Assembly (NCBI RefSeq): GCF_004028095.1
Contig: NZ_SBHM01000007.1
Coordinates: 2,480,001-2,544,000 of the forward strand
Length of the DNA: 64,000 bases
From: Paenarthrobacter ureafaciens
GTDB lineage: Bacteria; Actinomycetota; Actinomycetes; Actinomycetales; Micrococcaceae
Direction: 5' to 3'
A program made the position numbers and the translations under genes. Positions 19,125 to 27,724 of this stretch are shown piece by piece. Position 1 is the first letter of the stretch; the number at the start of each line of letters is the position of its first letter. Under the pieces are notes generated by a model. It was not told the origin of the DNA, did no database searches, and saw nothing but the letters and a program-made list of their open reading frames with translations.

Positions 19125-20720
19125 CTAGGTGGTGCCCGGTGCCTGCTCCTCCACATACTGCAGGGCGATCCACAGCTCCGCCCGCACCTGCGCAGCGTTG
19201 AGGTCCATGTCCAGTAGTTCCGCGATCACGCCGATCTGCCGCCGGACGCTGTTGCGGTGCAGGCCCAGCAGCTTGGCGGACGCGTCCCAGCTTCCGTTTT
19301 CGGTGAGCCACCCACGCAGGACGGACAGCAGCGGATCGCGGCGCTCGGGCTCCAAGGAAAGCAGGGGCCCCAGCAGGCGCTCGGCGAGCATGGTCCCTGC
19401 CTCCCGGCCCAGCAGTCCTGTCACGGACCAGTTCACCTCATCGACGCGGGCGCTCACGCCGGTGGACAGCACGCGCGGCCTTAACGAGCCCACGCGCTGG
19501 TAGGCCGCCGATAAACCGCCCAGCTCGGTGGGTTCGCCGATCACCAGTCGCCAGCCGAGTTTCTCGACATCTGCCAGCAGGGAATCATCAACACGCAGGC
19601 GGGTGATAGCGGCGAATCCGTAGTCCGTGATCTCCACGAGCTTGGTGTCGAACAGGCGACGCCATTGCAGCAGTTCACGCACTGGTCCGTCATCCACGGA
19701 ACCGCCAACCCTGACGCCCTGGATGACCCGCATCTGGCCTGACCGGGTAGAGGACAGGCTTTGTGCCAAGAGGTCCTTGAGTCCGTTGAGTTGTTTGGTC
19801 CCGCCCGAGACCAGCGTTTCCGGGTGAAGCAGCATGGCCGTGGCCAGTTGGCTTGGTGCCAGTGAACCGCTGGTCCGCTGCCGCACCAGCAACTCCAGCA
19901 ACCCCACGGCCGACTGCACCACGTTGTTCTGGGCCGGTGTCAGCGCAACGTCCGAACCCAAGATGAGCGCCCCGAGGTTTGCGTCCTTGGTGCTGCGCAG
20001 CGGATGCCCCACCACCAGGGCCGACCCGGGCTGTTCGAACCCGTCCATCTCCACCCGCGGGCCGCTGCCGGACAGCAGCCGTTCCAGCATGGGTGCCAGT
20101 AGGGAATGGTCGACGCCGGTGCTGCCGCCGGTGCTGTGGCCGCGGGCTCGGACGCGCCCGTCCGCGCCGAACAGCACCGCCCACACCGGCACCCGCTGAA
20201 CCAGGGCGGCGAGGAGTTCGTGCTCGGGCCTGGGGGAGAGGACCGCCCGCATCAGTTGGCGGTTCGTTTCCGCGAGCTGCCGGAAAACCCGTGCATTGTC
20301 CGACTCCAACAACTGCGAAAATTCCAGCCCGATCGCGGCGAACGGCAGGGACTCGGGCACTTCGAACAAGGTGAGGTTGTGCGTTCGGCAAGCGTCAAGC
20401 AGGACGTCGGGAACGGCGTCGAAATAGGGCCTGATACCGAACCCGAGCGCGGCCACCTTCGCATCGACCAACCTTCGGACATACGCGTCCACTTTGTCCG
20501 CCGAGCCGCCCTCGCCCAGGAACGGCAACCCGGAGGTAAGCAGGAACTCGCCCTCGGGCAGGTACGGCGTCGGATCCTCGAGCTCGCTCGGTTCCACCCA
20601 GCGCAGCAGCGAGGCGCCGCTGCCGCCGTCGTGAAGCATCTTCAACTCCGGCGGCAGCTGCTCGAGGAACTGCTCAAGCGTGACGAAACTCAGGCGGGCG
20701 GCGGCGGGTTCAGGCAACAT
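19125..20720 (-). CDS. PucR-family transcriptional regulator
   Basis: A 531-residue protein. The N-terminal PucR ligand domain covers about residues 10-135 (LEQFLEQLPPELKMLHDGG, LTSGLPFL, AALGFGIRPYFDAVPDVLLDACR split by a linker). A central GGDEF-like/CdaR region follows. A C-terminal HTH_30 domain (SAKLLGLHRNSVRRQIGVI) ends the protein. Such regulators usually activate purine, amino-acid or amine catabolism genes. Its ATG overlaps the end of alr by 11 bp, so the two are co-transcribed and translationally coupled. The neighbouring divergent permease and oxidase are the likely targets. Confidence 0.88.
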   Translation of the reverse strand: MLPEPAAARLSFVTLEQFLEQLPPELKMLHDGGSGASLLRWVEPSELEDPTPYLPEGEFLLTSGLPFLGEGGSADKVDAYVRRLVDAKVAALGFGIRPYFDAVPDVLLDACRTHNLTLFEVPESLPFAAIGLEFSQLLESDNARVFRQLAETNRQLMRAVLSPRPEHELLAALVQRVPVWAVLFGADGRVRARGHSTGGSTGVDHSLLAPMLERLLSGSGPRVEMDGFEQPGSALVVGHPLRSTKDANLGALILGSDVALTPAQNNVVQSAVGLLELLVRQRTSGSLAPSQLATAMLLHPETLVSGGTKQLNGLKDLLAQSLSSTRSGQMRVIQGVRVGGSVDDGPVRELLQWRRLFDTKLVEITDYGFAAITRLRVDDSLLADVEKLGWRLVIGEPTELGGLSAAYQRVGSLRPRVLSTGVSARVDEVNWSVTGLLGREAGTMLAERLLGPLLSLEPERRDPLLSVLRGWLTENGSWDASAKLLGLHRNSVRRQIGVIAELLDMDLNAAQVRAELWIALQYVEEQAPGTT

Positions 20721-21942
20721 TGCCCTGCCCGGCGGCGGCCGGCTCCTGGTAGTCCGGGCACTGGTATGCGCTGCTCCGGTAGGCACGCGGCAGCCGCGGC
20801 GCGATCCGGTTGATGATTTCATCTCCATGGCTGCCGATCGCGGCACCCCAGTCATCCGCGCTCGCGGCTCCCTCCGCGGGGTCGCCGAACAGGACTGCAG
20901 TGTTCCCGACGTCGATTCCCGTGGCATCCGGTCCCAGGTCCACCATGAACTGGTCCATGCAGACTTTGCCGATCACCGGCACCCTCCGCCCTGCGATGTT
21001 TACGACGGAACGTCCGCTGATGCCCTTCGGAATGCCGTCCGCGTACCCCAAGGGGATGAGGCCAAGGTAGCGGGGTTCGTAGGTGATGGCTTGGTGTTCG
21101 TAGCTGACCCCGGTTCCCGCCGGGACCTTCTTGACCATCACCAAGGGAGCTGTGACGCTGAGGGCCGGGCGGAGTCCGAAGTCAGCCGGATCCAGGTGGT
21201 CCGCCGGCGCCAGGCCATAGATGGCGAGGCCGGCGCGCACCATGTCGAAGTGGAATTCGGGCCGTTCCAGGATGTTGGCCGAGCTGGAAACATGCCTCAG
21301 TTCCGGCGTCAGCCCGGCTTCCCGCGCCGCGCTGACGGCGTCCTCGAACCCGGCCACGGCTGCTGCGTTGCCGGGGTGGGCGGGGACGTCTGCCCAGGCC
21401 AGGTGCGTCCACACGCCGCGCACGCGCAGGGTCCCTTCGAGTTCGGCCTGGCGCGCCCGCGCCACCAGTGCGGCCCAGTCCTCCTTGCGCGCGCCGCCGC
21501 GACTGAGGCCGCTGTCCAGTTCCAGATGTACGACGGCGGGACGGCCCAAGTCCTTCGCGATGCCTGCCAGCACCTCCAGTTGGTGGACGCTTCCGAGTGA
21601 GACATCGATGGAGTTTTCGAGGGCTTCGCGGATGGTGTCGCTCGTCTGTGATGCCAGATACAACCAGGAAAGGATGGGTTCGGTGATACCGGCTTTCCGC
21701 AATTCGATGGCTTCCGACAGCTGCGCGGTGCCAAGCCAGTGAGCCCCCGCTTCGATTGCCGTGCGGGCCACTTCCACCAGGCCGTGACCGTACGCATTGC
21801 CTTTGACGACGGCCATGAAGAAGGGCGCCTTGGCCCGTTTCTTCAAAGCTTTGACGTTGTCTGAAATAGCAGACAGGTCCACGCTGACCTGGCCGGAAAG
21901 AGTCGCCGCGAGGGGCGATAATTGATGTGCATTACGTCTCAT
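20710..21942 (-). CDS. alr: Alanine racemase (PLP-dependent)
   Basis: A 410-residue protein. The PLP lysine lies in FFMAVVKGNAYGHGLVEVA (about residue 47). The C-terminal catalytic tyrosine is in GVSYEHQAITYEPRYLG, followed by PLGYADGIPK and VIGKVCMDQFMVDLG. These fit Alr of fold-type III. Housekeeping Alr makes D-alanine for the wall; here the gene is joined to a PucR regulator and faces an amino-acid permease and oxidase, so a catabolic amino-acid racemase is possible. The ATG is only 8 nt after TATAGT (minus strand), suggesting a leaderless transcript. Confidence 0.88.
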   Translation of the reverse strand: MRRNAHQLSPLAATLSGQVSVDLSAISDNVKALKKRAKAPFFMAVVKGNAYGHGLVEVARTAIEAGAHWLGTAQLSEAIELRKAGITEPILSWLYLASQTSDTIREALENSIDVSLGSVHQLEVLAGIAKDLGRPAVVHLELDSGLSRGGARKEDWAALVARARQAELEGTLRVRGVWTHLAWADVPAHPGNAAAVAGFEDAVSAAREAGLTPELRHVSSSANILERPEFHFDMVRAGLAIYGLAPADHLDPADFGLRPALSVTAPLVMVKKVPAGTGVSYEHQAITYEPRYLGLIPLGYADGIPKGISGRSVVNIAGRRVPVIGKVCMDQFMVDLGPDATGIDVGNTAVLFGDPAEGAASADDWGAAIGSHGDEIINRIAPRLPRAYRSSAYQCPDYQEPAAAGQGNVA

Positions 21943-21950
21943 GGTGGATC

Positions 21951-21956
21951 ACTATA
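21951..21956 (-). promoter_or_regulatory. Putative -10 (TATAGT) of alr, leaderless
   Basis: TATAGT is separated from the alr ATG by 8 nt, so transcription would start at or next to the first codon; no ribosome binding site is visible. Confidence 0.55.
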
Positions 21957-22041
21957 GGTCATTTTGCACCAGCCTGAGAGTTGGCTCACATGCCAGTCTT
22001 GATGAGGGGAAACCGACAACTACTCAGAAGGGACGTCAACG

Positions 22042-23568
22042 GTGACTGTGCCTGTGAACACCCAAGACCCAACCCCGGCAAGCCTCACCCGGCTTGGCCT
22101 CGGCGCCCAATTGCTGCGCCGGAAGCCCATCGCGCAGATGGCCGGGGAAGCCGGAAGCAGCGAAAGCGGCACGCCCCTGGTCCGCAGCTTCGGCGTCCTG
22201 CAGCTGACCATGATCAGCGTAGGCGCCACGCTCGGCACCGGCATTTTGGTCATCCTCGGCGAATCCGTCCCGCTGGCCGGTCCGGCCATCTGGATCTCGT
22301 TCGTCATTGCAGGCCTCGCGGCATTGCTCTCGGCGGTCTCCTACGCGGAGATGGCCGGGCTGGTGCCCGTCGCCGGTTCCAGCTACTCCTACTCCTACGC
22401 CACCATGGGCGAAGGCATGGCCTGGATCTGTGGCTGGTGCCTCGTGCTGGAATATGCCGTGTCCGTGGCGGCGGTCGCCGTCGGTGCAGGACAGTACGTC
22501 AACGAGACACTCGCCGCTTTTGGGCAGGTCCTGCCTGACGCGATGAGCCAGCCGCCGGGGGACGGCGGCGTCGTGAACATTCCCGCGATGGTCATCGTGC
22601 TCCTGGCCATGGCCCTGCTGGTCCGGGGAGCCCGGGAGAGCGCCTGGATCAACACCGCGATCGTCGCCGTCAAGGTGGGCATCCTGCTGTTCTTCTGCGC
22701 CGTTGCCTTCACTGCTTTCAATGCCGGCAACTTCGAACCCCTCCTTCCCATGGGCGCAGCCGGAGTCTCCGCAGCTGCCTCGAGCGTCTTCTTCTCCTAC
22801 ATCGGCTTCGATGCAGCATCCACTGCCGGCGAAGAAGCCCGGAACCCCAAGCGGGACATGCCCCGCGCCATCATGCTCTCCATGGTGATCGTCACCAGCA
22901 TCTACGTCCTGGTGGCCGTTGCAGCCATCGGAGCCAGGCCCTGGGGATGGTTCGACGGTACAGAAGCTGCGTTGGTGCAGATCCTGCACGAAATCACGGG
23001 TCAGCCCTGGATTGCCCTCGTCTTCTCCGTCGGCGCGGTCCTCGCGATCGCCAGCATTGTGCTCACCGTCCTCTACGGCCAGACCCGCATCCTCCTGTCC
23101 ATGTCCCGCGACGGCATGGTGCCAAAGGTCTTCGGCCGCGTCTCCCGCCGCACCGGCACTCCGGTGACGGGAACGCTGATCGTGGGCGTCGCCGTCGCGC
23201 TCGCCGCCGGCCTGGTTCCGCTGGGTGCACTGGCAGAAGCCACCAGCATCGGAACCCTCTTCGCGTTCGCCTTGGTCAACGTTGCGGTGATCTACCTGCG
23301 CCGCAACCGTCCGGACCTCAAGCGCAGCTTCCGGGTCCTGCTGTACCCGGTTACTCCCGTGCTGGGAACACTCATGTGCGCCTACCTCATGGCCAACCTC
23401 GGCGCCGATACGTGGCTCGTTTTCGGTGCCTGGATGTGTGTAGGCATCGCGATCTACTTCGGCTATGGACGCCGGAATTCCAAGGTAGCCGCGCTCAGCG
23501 AGCAGGACTACCGTGAACTGACCACCAGGGCCGTGAGCCCGGAAACTGTGAAAGCAGAGAACGCATGA
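22042..23568 (+). CDS. APC-superfamily amino-acid permease
   Basis: A 508-residue protein with about 12 helices. The first reads SVGATLGTGILVILGE, the conserved G-x-G unwound segment of APC transporters. Helix 6 holds SVFFSYIGFDAASTAGEEARNPKRD (split across residues 247-275), the cationic/neutral amino-acid transporter signature. The GTG start has AAGGGACG upstream. Its stop overlaps the oxidase start by 4 bp, so both genes are coupled. It probably imports the substrate of the oxidase (inference). Confidence 0.9.
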   Translation: MTVPVNTQDPTPASLTRLGLGAQLLRRKPIAQMAGEAGSSESGTPLVRSFGVLQLTMISVGATLGTGILVILGESVPLAGPAIWISFVIAGLAALLSAVSYAEMAGLVPVAGSSYSYSYATMGEGMAWICGWCLVLEYAVSVAAVAVGAGQYVNETLAAFGQVLPDAMSQPPGDGGVVNIPAMVIVLLAMALLVRGARESAWINTAIVAVKVGILLFFCAVAFTAFNAGNFEPLLPMGAAGVSAAASSVFFSYIGFDAASTAGEEARNPKRDMPRAIMLSMVIVTSIYVLVAVAAIGARPWGWFDGTEAALVQILHEITGQPWIALVFSVGAVLAIASIVLTVLYGQTRILLSMSRDGMVPKVFGRVSRRTGTPVTGTLIVGVAVALAAGLVPLGALAEATSIGTLFAFALVNVAVIYLRRNRPDLKRSFRVLLYPVTPVLGTLMCAYLMANLGADTWLVFGAWMCVGIAIYFGYGRRNSKVAALSEQDYRELTTRAVSPETVKAENA

Positions 23569-25274
23569 CCATCGCCACCGAATTTCCCACAGCCGACGGC
23601 GCCGCCGGAGCAGCCGACCGCGCACCCGAAGCGCCCATCACCATGCTGAACCCGGACTTCCCGTTCAGCTACGACCACTACCTCGCCCACCCGGCCGGCC
23701 TTGGCTCGGTTCCCGAAGAGCGTTACGGCACCGAGGTAGCCGTCATCGGCGCCGGACTGTCCGGCATTGTCACCGCCTATGAACTGATGAAGCTGGGACT
23801 CCGGCCCGTGATCTACGAGGCCGACCAGATCGGCGGCCGCCTCCGGACGGCCAGCTTCCCGTCGGCACCCGGCGTCACGGCCGACCTTGGCGGCATGCGT
23901 TTCCCCGTCTCCGGCAAGGCCTTCTACCACTACATAGACTTGCTCGGCCTGGAAACGCAGGAGTTCCCCAACCCGTTGGCCCCGGTCACGTCCAGCACTG
24001 TGATCGAACTGGCAGGCAAGAAGCACTACGCCGCCACACCTGATGACCTGCCCGCTTTCTTCCATGAGGTAGCCGACGCCTGGAGAGACGCCATCAAGGA
24101 TGGTGCCGCCTTCACGGAAATGCAGGAAGCCATCAAGGCCCGGGACACCACGCGCATCAAGGAACTCTGGAACGAACTCCTGCCCGAACTCGACGAGCAG
24201 ACCTTCTACGGGTTTATCGCCGCGAGCAAGTCCTTCAAAGACGCCGGCTTCGCGCACCGTGAAGCGTTCGGCCAGGTGGGCTTCGGCACGGGAGGCTGGG
24301 ACACGGATTTCCCCAACTCCATCCTCGAAATCCTCCGCGTCGTGTACACGGACGCCGACGACCAGCACCGGCTGATCCGGGGCGGAGCGCAAAGGCTCCC
24401 CGAGGCACTCTGGAACCACGCGCCGTCGGACATCAAGCATTGGCCGCAGGGCACCTCGCTGGCGTCCCTGCACTCAGGTTCGCCGCGCGGCGCGGTGGAC
24501 AACATCCGGCGCGCAGCCAACGGCGACCTGGTGGTCCGGGAAAGCTGGGGCCGCGAGGCGACGTATCCGGCAGTGGTGACAACGTGCCAGTCGTGGCTGC
24601 TTTCCACGCGTATCCACACCGAAGAAGCCCTGTTCCCGTCCGAGCTGTGGACTGCCATTGAACGCTCGCACTACATGCAGTCGTCCAAGACGTTCGTGAT
24701 GGTGGACCGGCCGTTCTGGAAGGACATCGATCCCGAAACCGGCCGCGAAGTCCTCTCCATGACCCTCACCGACCGCCTCAACCGGGCAACGTACCTGCTC
24801 GACGACGGCCCGGACAAGCCCGCGGTCATCCTCCTGTCCTACACATGGAACGACGACGCCCTGAAATGGCTCGCCCTCACCGCCGAAGAGCGCGTCAAGC
24901 TCATGCTGCACTCGTTGGAGCAGATCTACCCTGGCGTGGACATCGCCAGCCACATCGTGGGCCAGCCCATCACCGTGTCCTGGGAAGCCGACCCCAACTT
25001 CATGGGAGCGTTCAAGGCCAACCTCCCCGGCCACTACCGCTACCAGCAGCGGCTGTTCACGCACTTCAAGCAGGACAAGCTTCCGGAGAGCCAGCGCGGG
25101 ATCTTCCTTGCCGGGGATGACGTGTCCTTCACCGCCGGATGGGCCGAAGGCGCCGTGACCACGGGCCTGAACGCCGTATGGGGCGTGGTCAACCACTTGG
25201 GCGGTTCCTCCGCAGCTGCCAACCCGGGGCCGGGTGAGCTACTGGACGAGCTCGGGCCAATCAGCCTGGACTAG
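23565..25274 (+). CDS. FAD-dependent amine/L-amino-acid oxidase (flavin monoamine oxidase family)
   Basis: A 569-residue protein. After a 55-residue leader comes the dinucleotide site VAVIGAGLSGIVTAYELMK (GAGLSG at about 62-67), then IYEADQIGGRLRT and TADLGGMRFP. The C-terminal FAD motif is GIFLAGDDVSFTAGWAEGAV. Length, leader and motifs resemble tryptophan 2-monooxygenase, phenylalanine 2-oxidase and bacterial L-amino-acid oxidases more than short MAOs. It would convert an L-amino acid to an amide or 2-oxo acid using O2. The exact substrate cannot be read. It is coupled to the upstream permease and ends 7 bp before a convergent gene. Confidence 0.82.
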   Translation: MTIATEFPTADGAAGAADRAPEAPITMLNPDFPFSYDHYLAHPAGLGSVPEERYGTEVAVIGAGLSGIVTAYELMKLGLRPVIYEADQIGGRLRTASFPSAPGVTADLGGMRFPVSGKAFYHYIDLLGLETQEFPNPLAPVTSSTVIELAGKKHYAATPDDLPAFFHEVADAWRDAIKDGAAFTEMQEAIKARDTTRIKELWNELLPELDEQTFYGFIAASKSFKDAGFAHREAFGQVGFGTGGWDTDFPNSILEILRVVYTDADDQHRLIRGGAQRLPEALWNHAPSDIKHWPQGTSLASLHSGSPRGAVDNIRRAANGDLVVRESWGREATYPAVVTTCQSWLLSTRIHTEEALFPSELWTAIERSHYMQSSKTFVMVDRPFWKDIDPETGREVLSMTLTDRLNRATYLLDDGPDKPAVILLSYTWNDDALKWLALTAEERVKLMLHSLEQIYPGVDIASHIVGQPITVSWEADPNFMGAFKANLPGHYRYQQRLFTHFKQDKLPESQRGIFLAGDDVSFTAGWAEGAVTTGLNAVWGVVNHLGGSSAAANPGPGELLDELGPISLD

Positions 25275-25281
25275 TTGGGGC

Positions 25282-25803
25282 CTAGGCGCCGTGCATCTGG
25301 CGGTGCGCCGCAGCGAGCTCCCGGTAGTGGGCGGCGTTGTGCTTCACGCCGTCGAACTCGTCGTCGGTCAGTTCGCGACGGACCTTCGCAGGCACCCCGG
25401 CAACCAGCGACCGCGGGGGAATGACCGTGCCTTCAAGGACCACGGCGCCGGCGGCCACCAGCGAACCCGTACCGATCACAGCTCCGTTGAGGATGGTGGC
25501 ACTCATGCCGATGAGGCAGTCGTCCTCCACGGTGCAGCCATGGACCACTGCGCTGTGGCCGACTGACACGCGCTCGCCGACCGTGCAGGGAAAGCCCGGG
25601 TCCGCGTGCAGGACCACATTGTCCTGGAGGTTGGAGCCTGCGCCGACGCTGATCGCGGCAGTGTCCGCGCGAACGGAGACGCCGTAGAAGGCGCTGGAAT
25701 CTTCGGCCAGCGTTGCCTTGCCGATGATCGACGCTGTGGGGGCCACAAAGGCAGTTTCATGGATGTCCGGGGTGTCCCCGGCAAAGGTGTAAGAGGGAGC
25801 CAT
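25282..25803 (-). CDS. Gamma-carbonic anhydrase family protein (left-handed beta-helix)
   Basis: A 173-residue hexapeptide-repeat protein. Repeats such as ASIIGKATLAEDSSAFYGVSV, NLQDNVVLHAD, VSVGHSAVVHGCTVEDD, LIGMSATILNGAVIG and LVAAGAVVLEGTVIPPRSL show the left-handed beta-helix. Zinc-type histidines occur in VLHAD (His), VGHSAVVHG (two His). The YrdA/PaaY subgroup often lacks proven CO2 hydration activity. ATG start at 25803. Confidence 0.85.
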   Translation of the reverse strand: MAPSYTFAGDTPDIHETAFVAPTASIIGKATLAEDSSAFYGVSVRADTAAISVGAGSNLQDNVVLHADPGFPCTVGERVSVGHSAVVHGCTVEDDCLIGMSATILNGAVIGTGSLVAAGAVVLEGTVIPPRSLVAGVPAKVRRELTDDEFDGVKHNAAHYRELAAAHRQMHGA

Positions 25804-25829
25804 GCCTCCCAGCTTAAGTCACGCCCTTC

Positions 25830-25895
25830 CCCAACTGGGTAGCAGCAGAGCACGTTATGAGGGCTCAGAACGCGCACAAATGCGACCTACTTGGG
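25830..25895. repeat. 66-nt palindromic element, copy 3 (GCGCGTT subtype, mixed arms)
   Basis: The left half reads CCCAACTGGGTAGCA and the right half, reversed, CCCAAGTAGGTCGCA, so the arms have diverged more than in other copies; the inner CACGTTATGAG still pairs with CTCAGAACGCG. The methyltransferase stop codon (25887-25889) lies inside it. Confidence 0.8.
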
Positions 25896-26546
25896 GGAGG
25901 GGGTGCGCAGAACCAGGAACTGGTAGTGCTGGGCCCAGTTGCCTGCGCCGGGCCCGGATTCCTCCCCGGTTCCCTCGGGCCACGTCTGGAAATGCTCTAC
26001 GCTGCCGTGCTCACCGAAGATCCACTGCAAGGTCTGGTCGCTGCGGCGGCTGAAGAAGCGGCGGGGCTCGTCGAGGTCTTCGGGGTTGAGCACCTCTTCG
26101 TCCTCCCCGGACCAGAGCCCGACGCCGATCGGGGCACCTGCCGCTGTGACCCGCACGAGTTCGCGGACGACGTCGTGGATGCTGCTGTTCGGCACATGCA
26201 GAAGCGTGCTCATGCTCCATGCCGCATCGAAGGCAGCGTCGGGAAAGGGCAGGCTGCGGCCGTTCGCCACGGAACAGTCGAGTCCGTGGGCTCGCGCCAC
26301 ATGGATACTCTCCGGGGATAGGTCGACCCCGGTGTAGTGCAGCCCGGCCTGGACAAAAGCCAGTCCTTCTACGCCCGTGCCGCAGCCCAGCTCCATCAAG
26401 GAGTGCCGGTGTTCACGTTTCAGCAGCCGAACAAACCACTCCCGGGCTTCAACACGGTGCGGCGTCAGGGAACGGGTATTGCGGAGCGCGGCGTGGCGGT
26501 CGTAGTAGGTGGCCAAGTCGGCGTCGGGATCGGGCATGCCCTGCAT
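25887..26546 (-). CDS. Class I SAM-dependent methyltransferase
   Basis: A 219-residue protein. LMELGCGTGVEGLAFVQAGLHYTGVDLS holds motif I (ELGCGTG, split around residue 55) and the acidic end of strand 2; FDAAWSMSTLLHVP is the motif IV/post-II region. The family includes ubiquinone/menaquinone-type and small-molecule methyltransferases; the substrate is unknown. ATG 26546 is used; an in-frame TTG 21 nt upstream and an ATG 9 nt downstream are alternatives. The last residues and the stop codon are encoded within a 66-nt palindromic element. Confidence 0.82.
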   Translation of the reverse strand: MQGMPDPDADLATYYDRHAALRNTRSLTPHRVEAREWFVRLLKREHRHSLMELGCGTGVEGLAFVQAGLHYTGVDLSPESIHVARAHGLDCSVANGRSLPFPDAAFDAAWSMSTLLHVPNSSIHDVVRELVRVTAAGAPIGVGLWSGEDEEVLNPEDLDEPRRFFSRRSDQTLQWIFGEHGSVEHFQTWPEGTGEESGPGAGNWAQHYQFLVLRTPSPK

Positions 26547-26563
26547 AGCCCCAGCGTAGATCG

Positions 26564-26629
26564 CCAAAGTGACTGGCAGTAGGGGTTGTTCTGAGCGCTC
26601 AGAACAACCCCTGCTGCCAGTCAGTTGGG
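26564..26629. repeat. 66-nt palindromic element, copy 4 (GGTTGTT subtype)
   Basis: A perfect 32-nt inner palindrome (26581-26612; AGGGGTTGTTCTGAGC and its complement) is flanked by perfect 10-nt outer arms, TGACTGGCAG and CTGCCAGTCA. It lies between purU and the methyltransferase (both minus strand) and overlaps the methyltransferase upstream region. Confidence 0.9.
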
Positions 26630-26636
26630 AAAGGAG

Positions 26637-27485
26637 TTAGTTGAACACCACGGTCCGGGTGCCGTCCAGGAGTACCCGGTGTTCGGCGTGCCACTGGACT
26701 GCCTGGACCAGGGTACGGCCCTCCACGTCCCGCCCCATCTGGACGAATTGGGCAGCAGTGCGGGCGTGGTCAACACGGATCACTTCCTGCTCGATGATGG
26801 GACCCTCGTCCAGGTCTGCGGTGACGTAGTGGGCTGTAGCGCCGATGAGCTTCACCCCGCGGGCATGGGCCTGGTGGTAGGGCTTGGCGCCCTTGAACGA
26901 CGGAAGGAAGGAGTGGTGGATGTTGATGGCCTTGCCGTTCAACTCCCTGCACAGATCGTTGGAGAGGACCTGCATGTAGCGCGCCAGGACCGTCAGTTCA
27001 ACATCGTGTTCCTTGATCAGCTTCAGGAGCTCGGCCTCGGCCTGTGGCTTGGTGTCGGCCGTGACAGGGATGTGGTGGAACGGGATGCCGTAGAACTCGG
27101 CCAGCGACTCCAGGTCCCGGTGGTTGGAAACGATGGCGGGCACCTCGATGGGCAAGGTCCCGGCACGCTGCTGGAAGAGGAGGTCGTTGAGGCAGTGGGC
27201 GTCCTTGGAGCACATGATGATGGTCCGGACCTTGCGGCCTACCGGATTGATCTGCCACGTCATCCCGAAGGACTCGGCAACCGGCCGCAGGGCTTCCGCC
27301 AGTTCCGCCTGGGGGCTCGACGTCGTAACCTCCACGCGCATGAAGAAGTTGCCGGTGCTGGGGCTTCCGTACTGCTGGGAGTCGGCGATGTTGCAACCGG
27401 CCTCAAGGAGGGCGCCGGCAACAGCGTGGACGATGCCGGGACGGTCGGGGCAGGACAGGGTTACAACGAAAGCGGAGTCAGTCAC
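26637..27485 (-). CDS. purU: Formyltetrahydrofolate deformylase
   Basis: Hydrolyses 10-formyl-THF to formate and THF, balancing the one-carbon pool. The 282-residue product has an N-terminal ACT domain (VVTLSCPDRPGIVHAVAGAL) and a formyltransferase-fold catalytic domain. The latter has AIVSNHRDLESLAEFYGIPFHHIP, LARYMQVLS, the INIHHSFLPSFKGAKPYHQA catalytic stretch and ATAHYVTADLDEGPII, with Asn, His and Asp in the family positions. GTG 27485 gives the usual length. It is divergent from the riboswitch-controlled glyA-folD operon. Confidence 0.95.
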   Translation of the reverse strand: MTDSAFVVTLSCPDRPGIVHAVAGALLEAGCNIADSQQYGSPSTGNFFMRVEVTTSSPQAELAEALRPVAESFGMTWQINPVGRKVRTIIMCSKDAHCLNDLLFQQRAGTLPIEVPAIVSNHRDLESLAEFYGIPFHHIPVTADTKPQAEAELLKLIKEHDVELTVLARYMQVLSNDLCRELNGKAINIHHSFLPSFKGAKPYHQAHARGVKLIGATAHYVTADLDEGPIIEQEVIRVDHARTAAQFVQMGRDVEGRTLVQAVQWHAEHRVLLDGTRTVVFN

Positions 27486-27515
27486 GCGGACAAGCCTACC
27501 CGCGGGGCCCTGTTG

Positions 27516-27521
27516 TATTGT
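27516..27521 (+). promoter_or_regulatory. Putative -10 element (TATTGT) of glyA-folD
   Basis: TATTGT fits TANNNT and ends a few bases before the first conserved riboswitch nucleotides, so the transcript would begin right at the aptamer. Confidence 0.5.
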
Positions 27522-27523
27522 TA

Positions 27524-27601
27524 ACGGGTCGCAACTGGCGTGAGGTGGACAACCACCAGGGAGCGGCAATCACGAAGACCACGGATCGTACGCCTGGGCC
27601 G
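27524..27601 (+). ncRNA. ZTP (ZMP/ZTP, pfl-motif) riboswitch upstream of glyA-folD
   Basis: The conserved pieces occur in the right order: CGGGTCGCAACTGGCG (27525-27540), GGTGGACAACCACC hairpin, GGGAGCG, a variable linker, and the 3' pseudoknot segment CGCCTGGGC (27591-27599). This matches the published pfl-motif consensus, which binds the purine intermediate ZMP/ZTP and switches on folate and one-carbon genes. It lies 124 nt before the glyA GTG. The expression platform is uncertain; CTCC near 27698 could pair with the GGAG ribosome binding site at 27715, and the site itself lies in the palindrome GGAGATCTCC. Confidence 0.9.
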
Positions 27602-27724
27602 AGGGTCATGTTTTACCGGATGCATGCAGCGTGACCGATGCCTCTTGTCATTGAGGGGACGCGGGAATGCTGCTGCCGGTAGCCTGACCTGTAGCACCTC
27701 CCATTCCCTAGCCAGGAGATCTCC

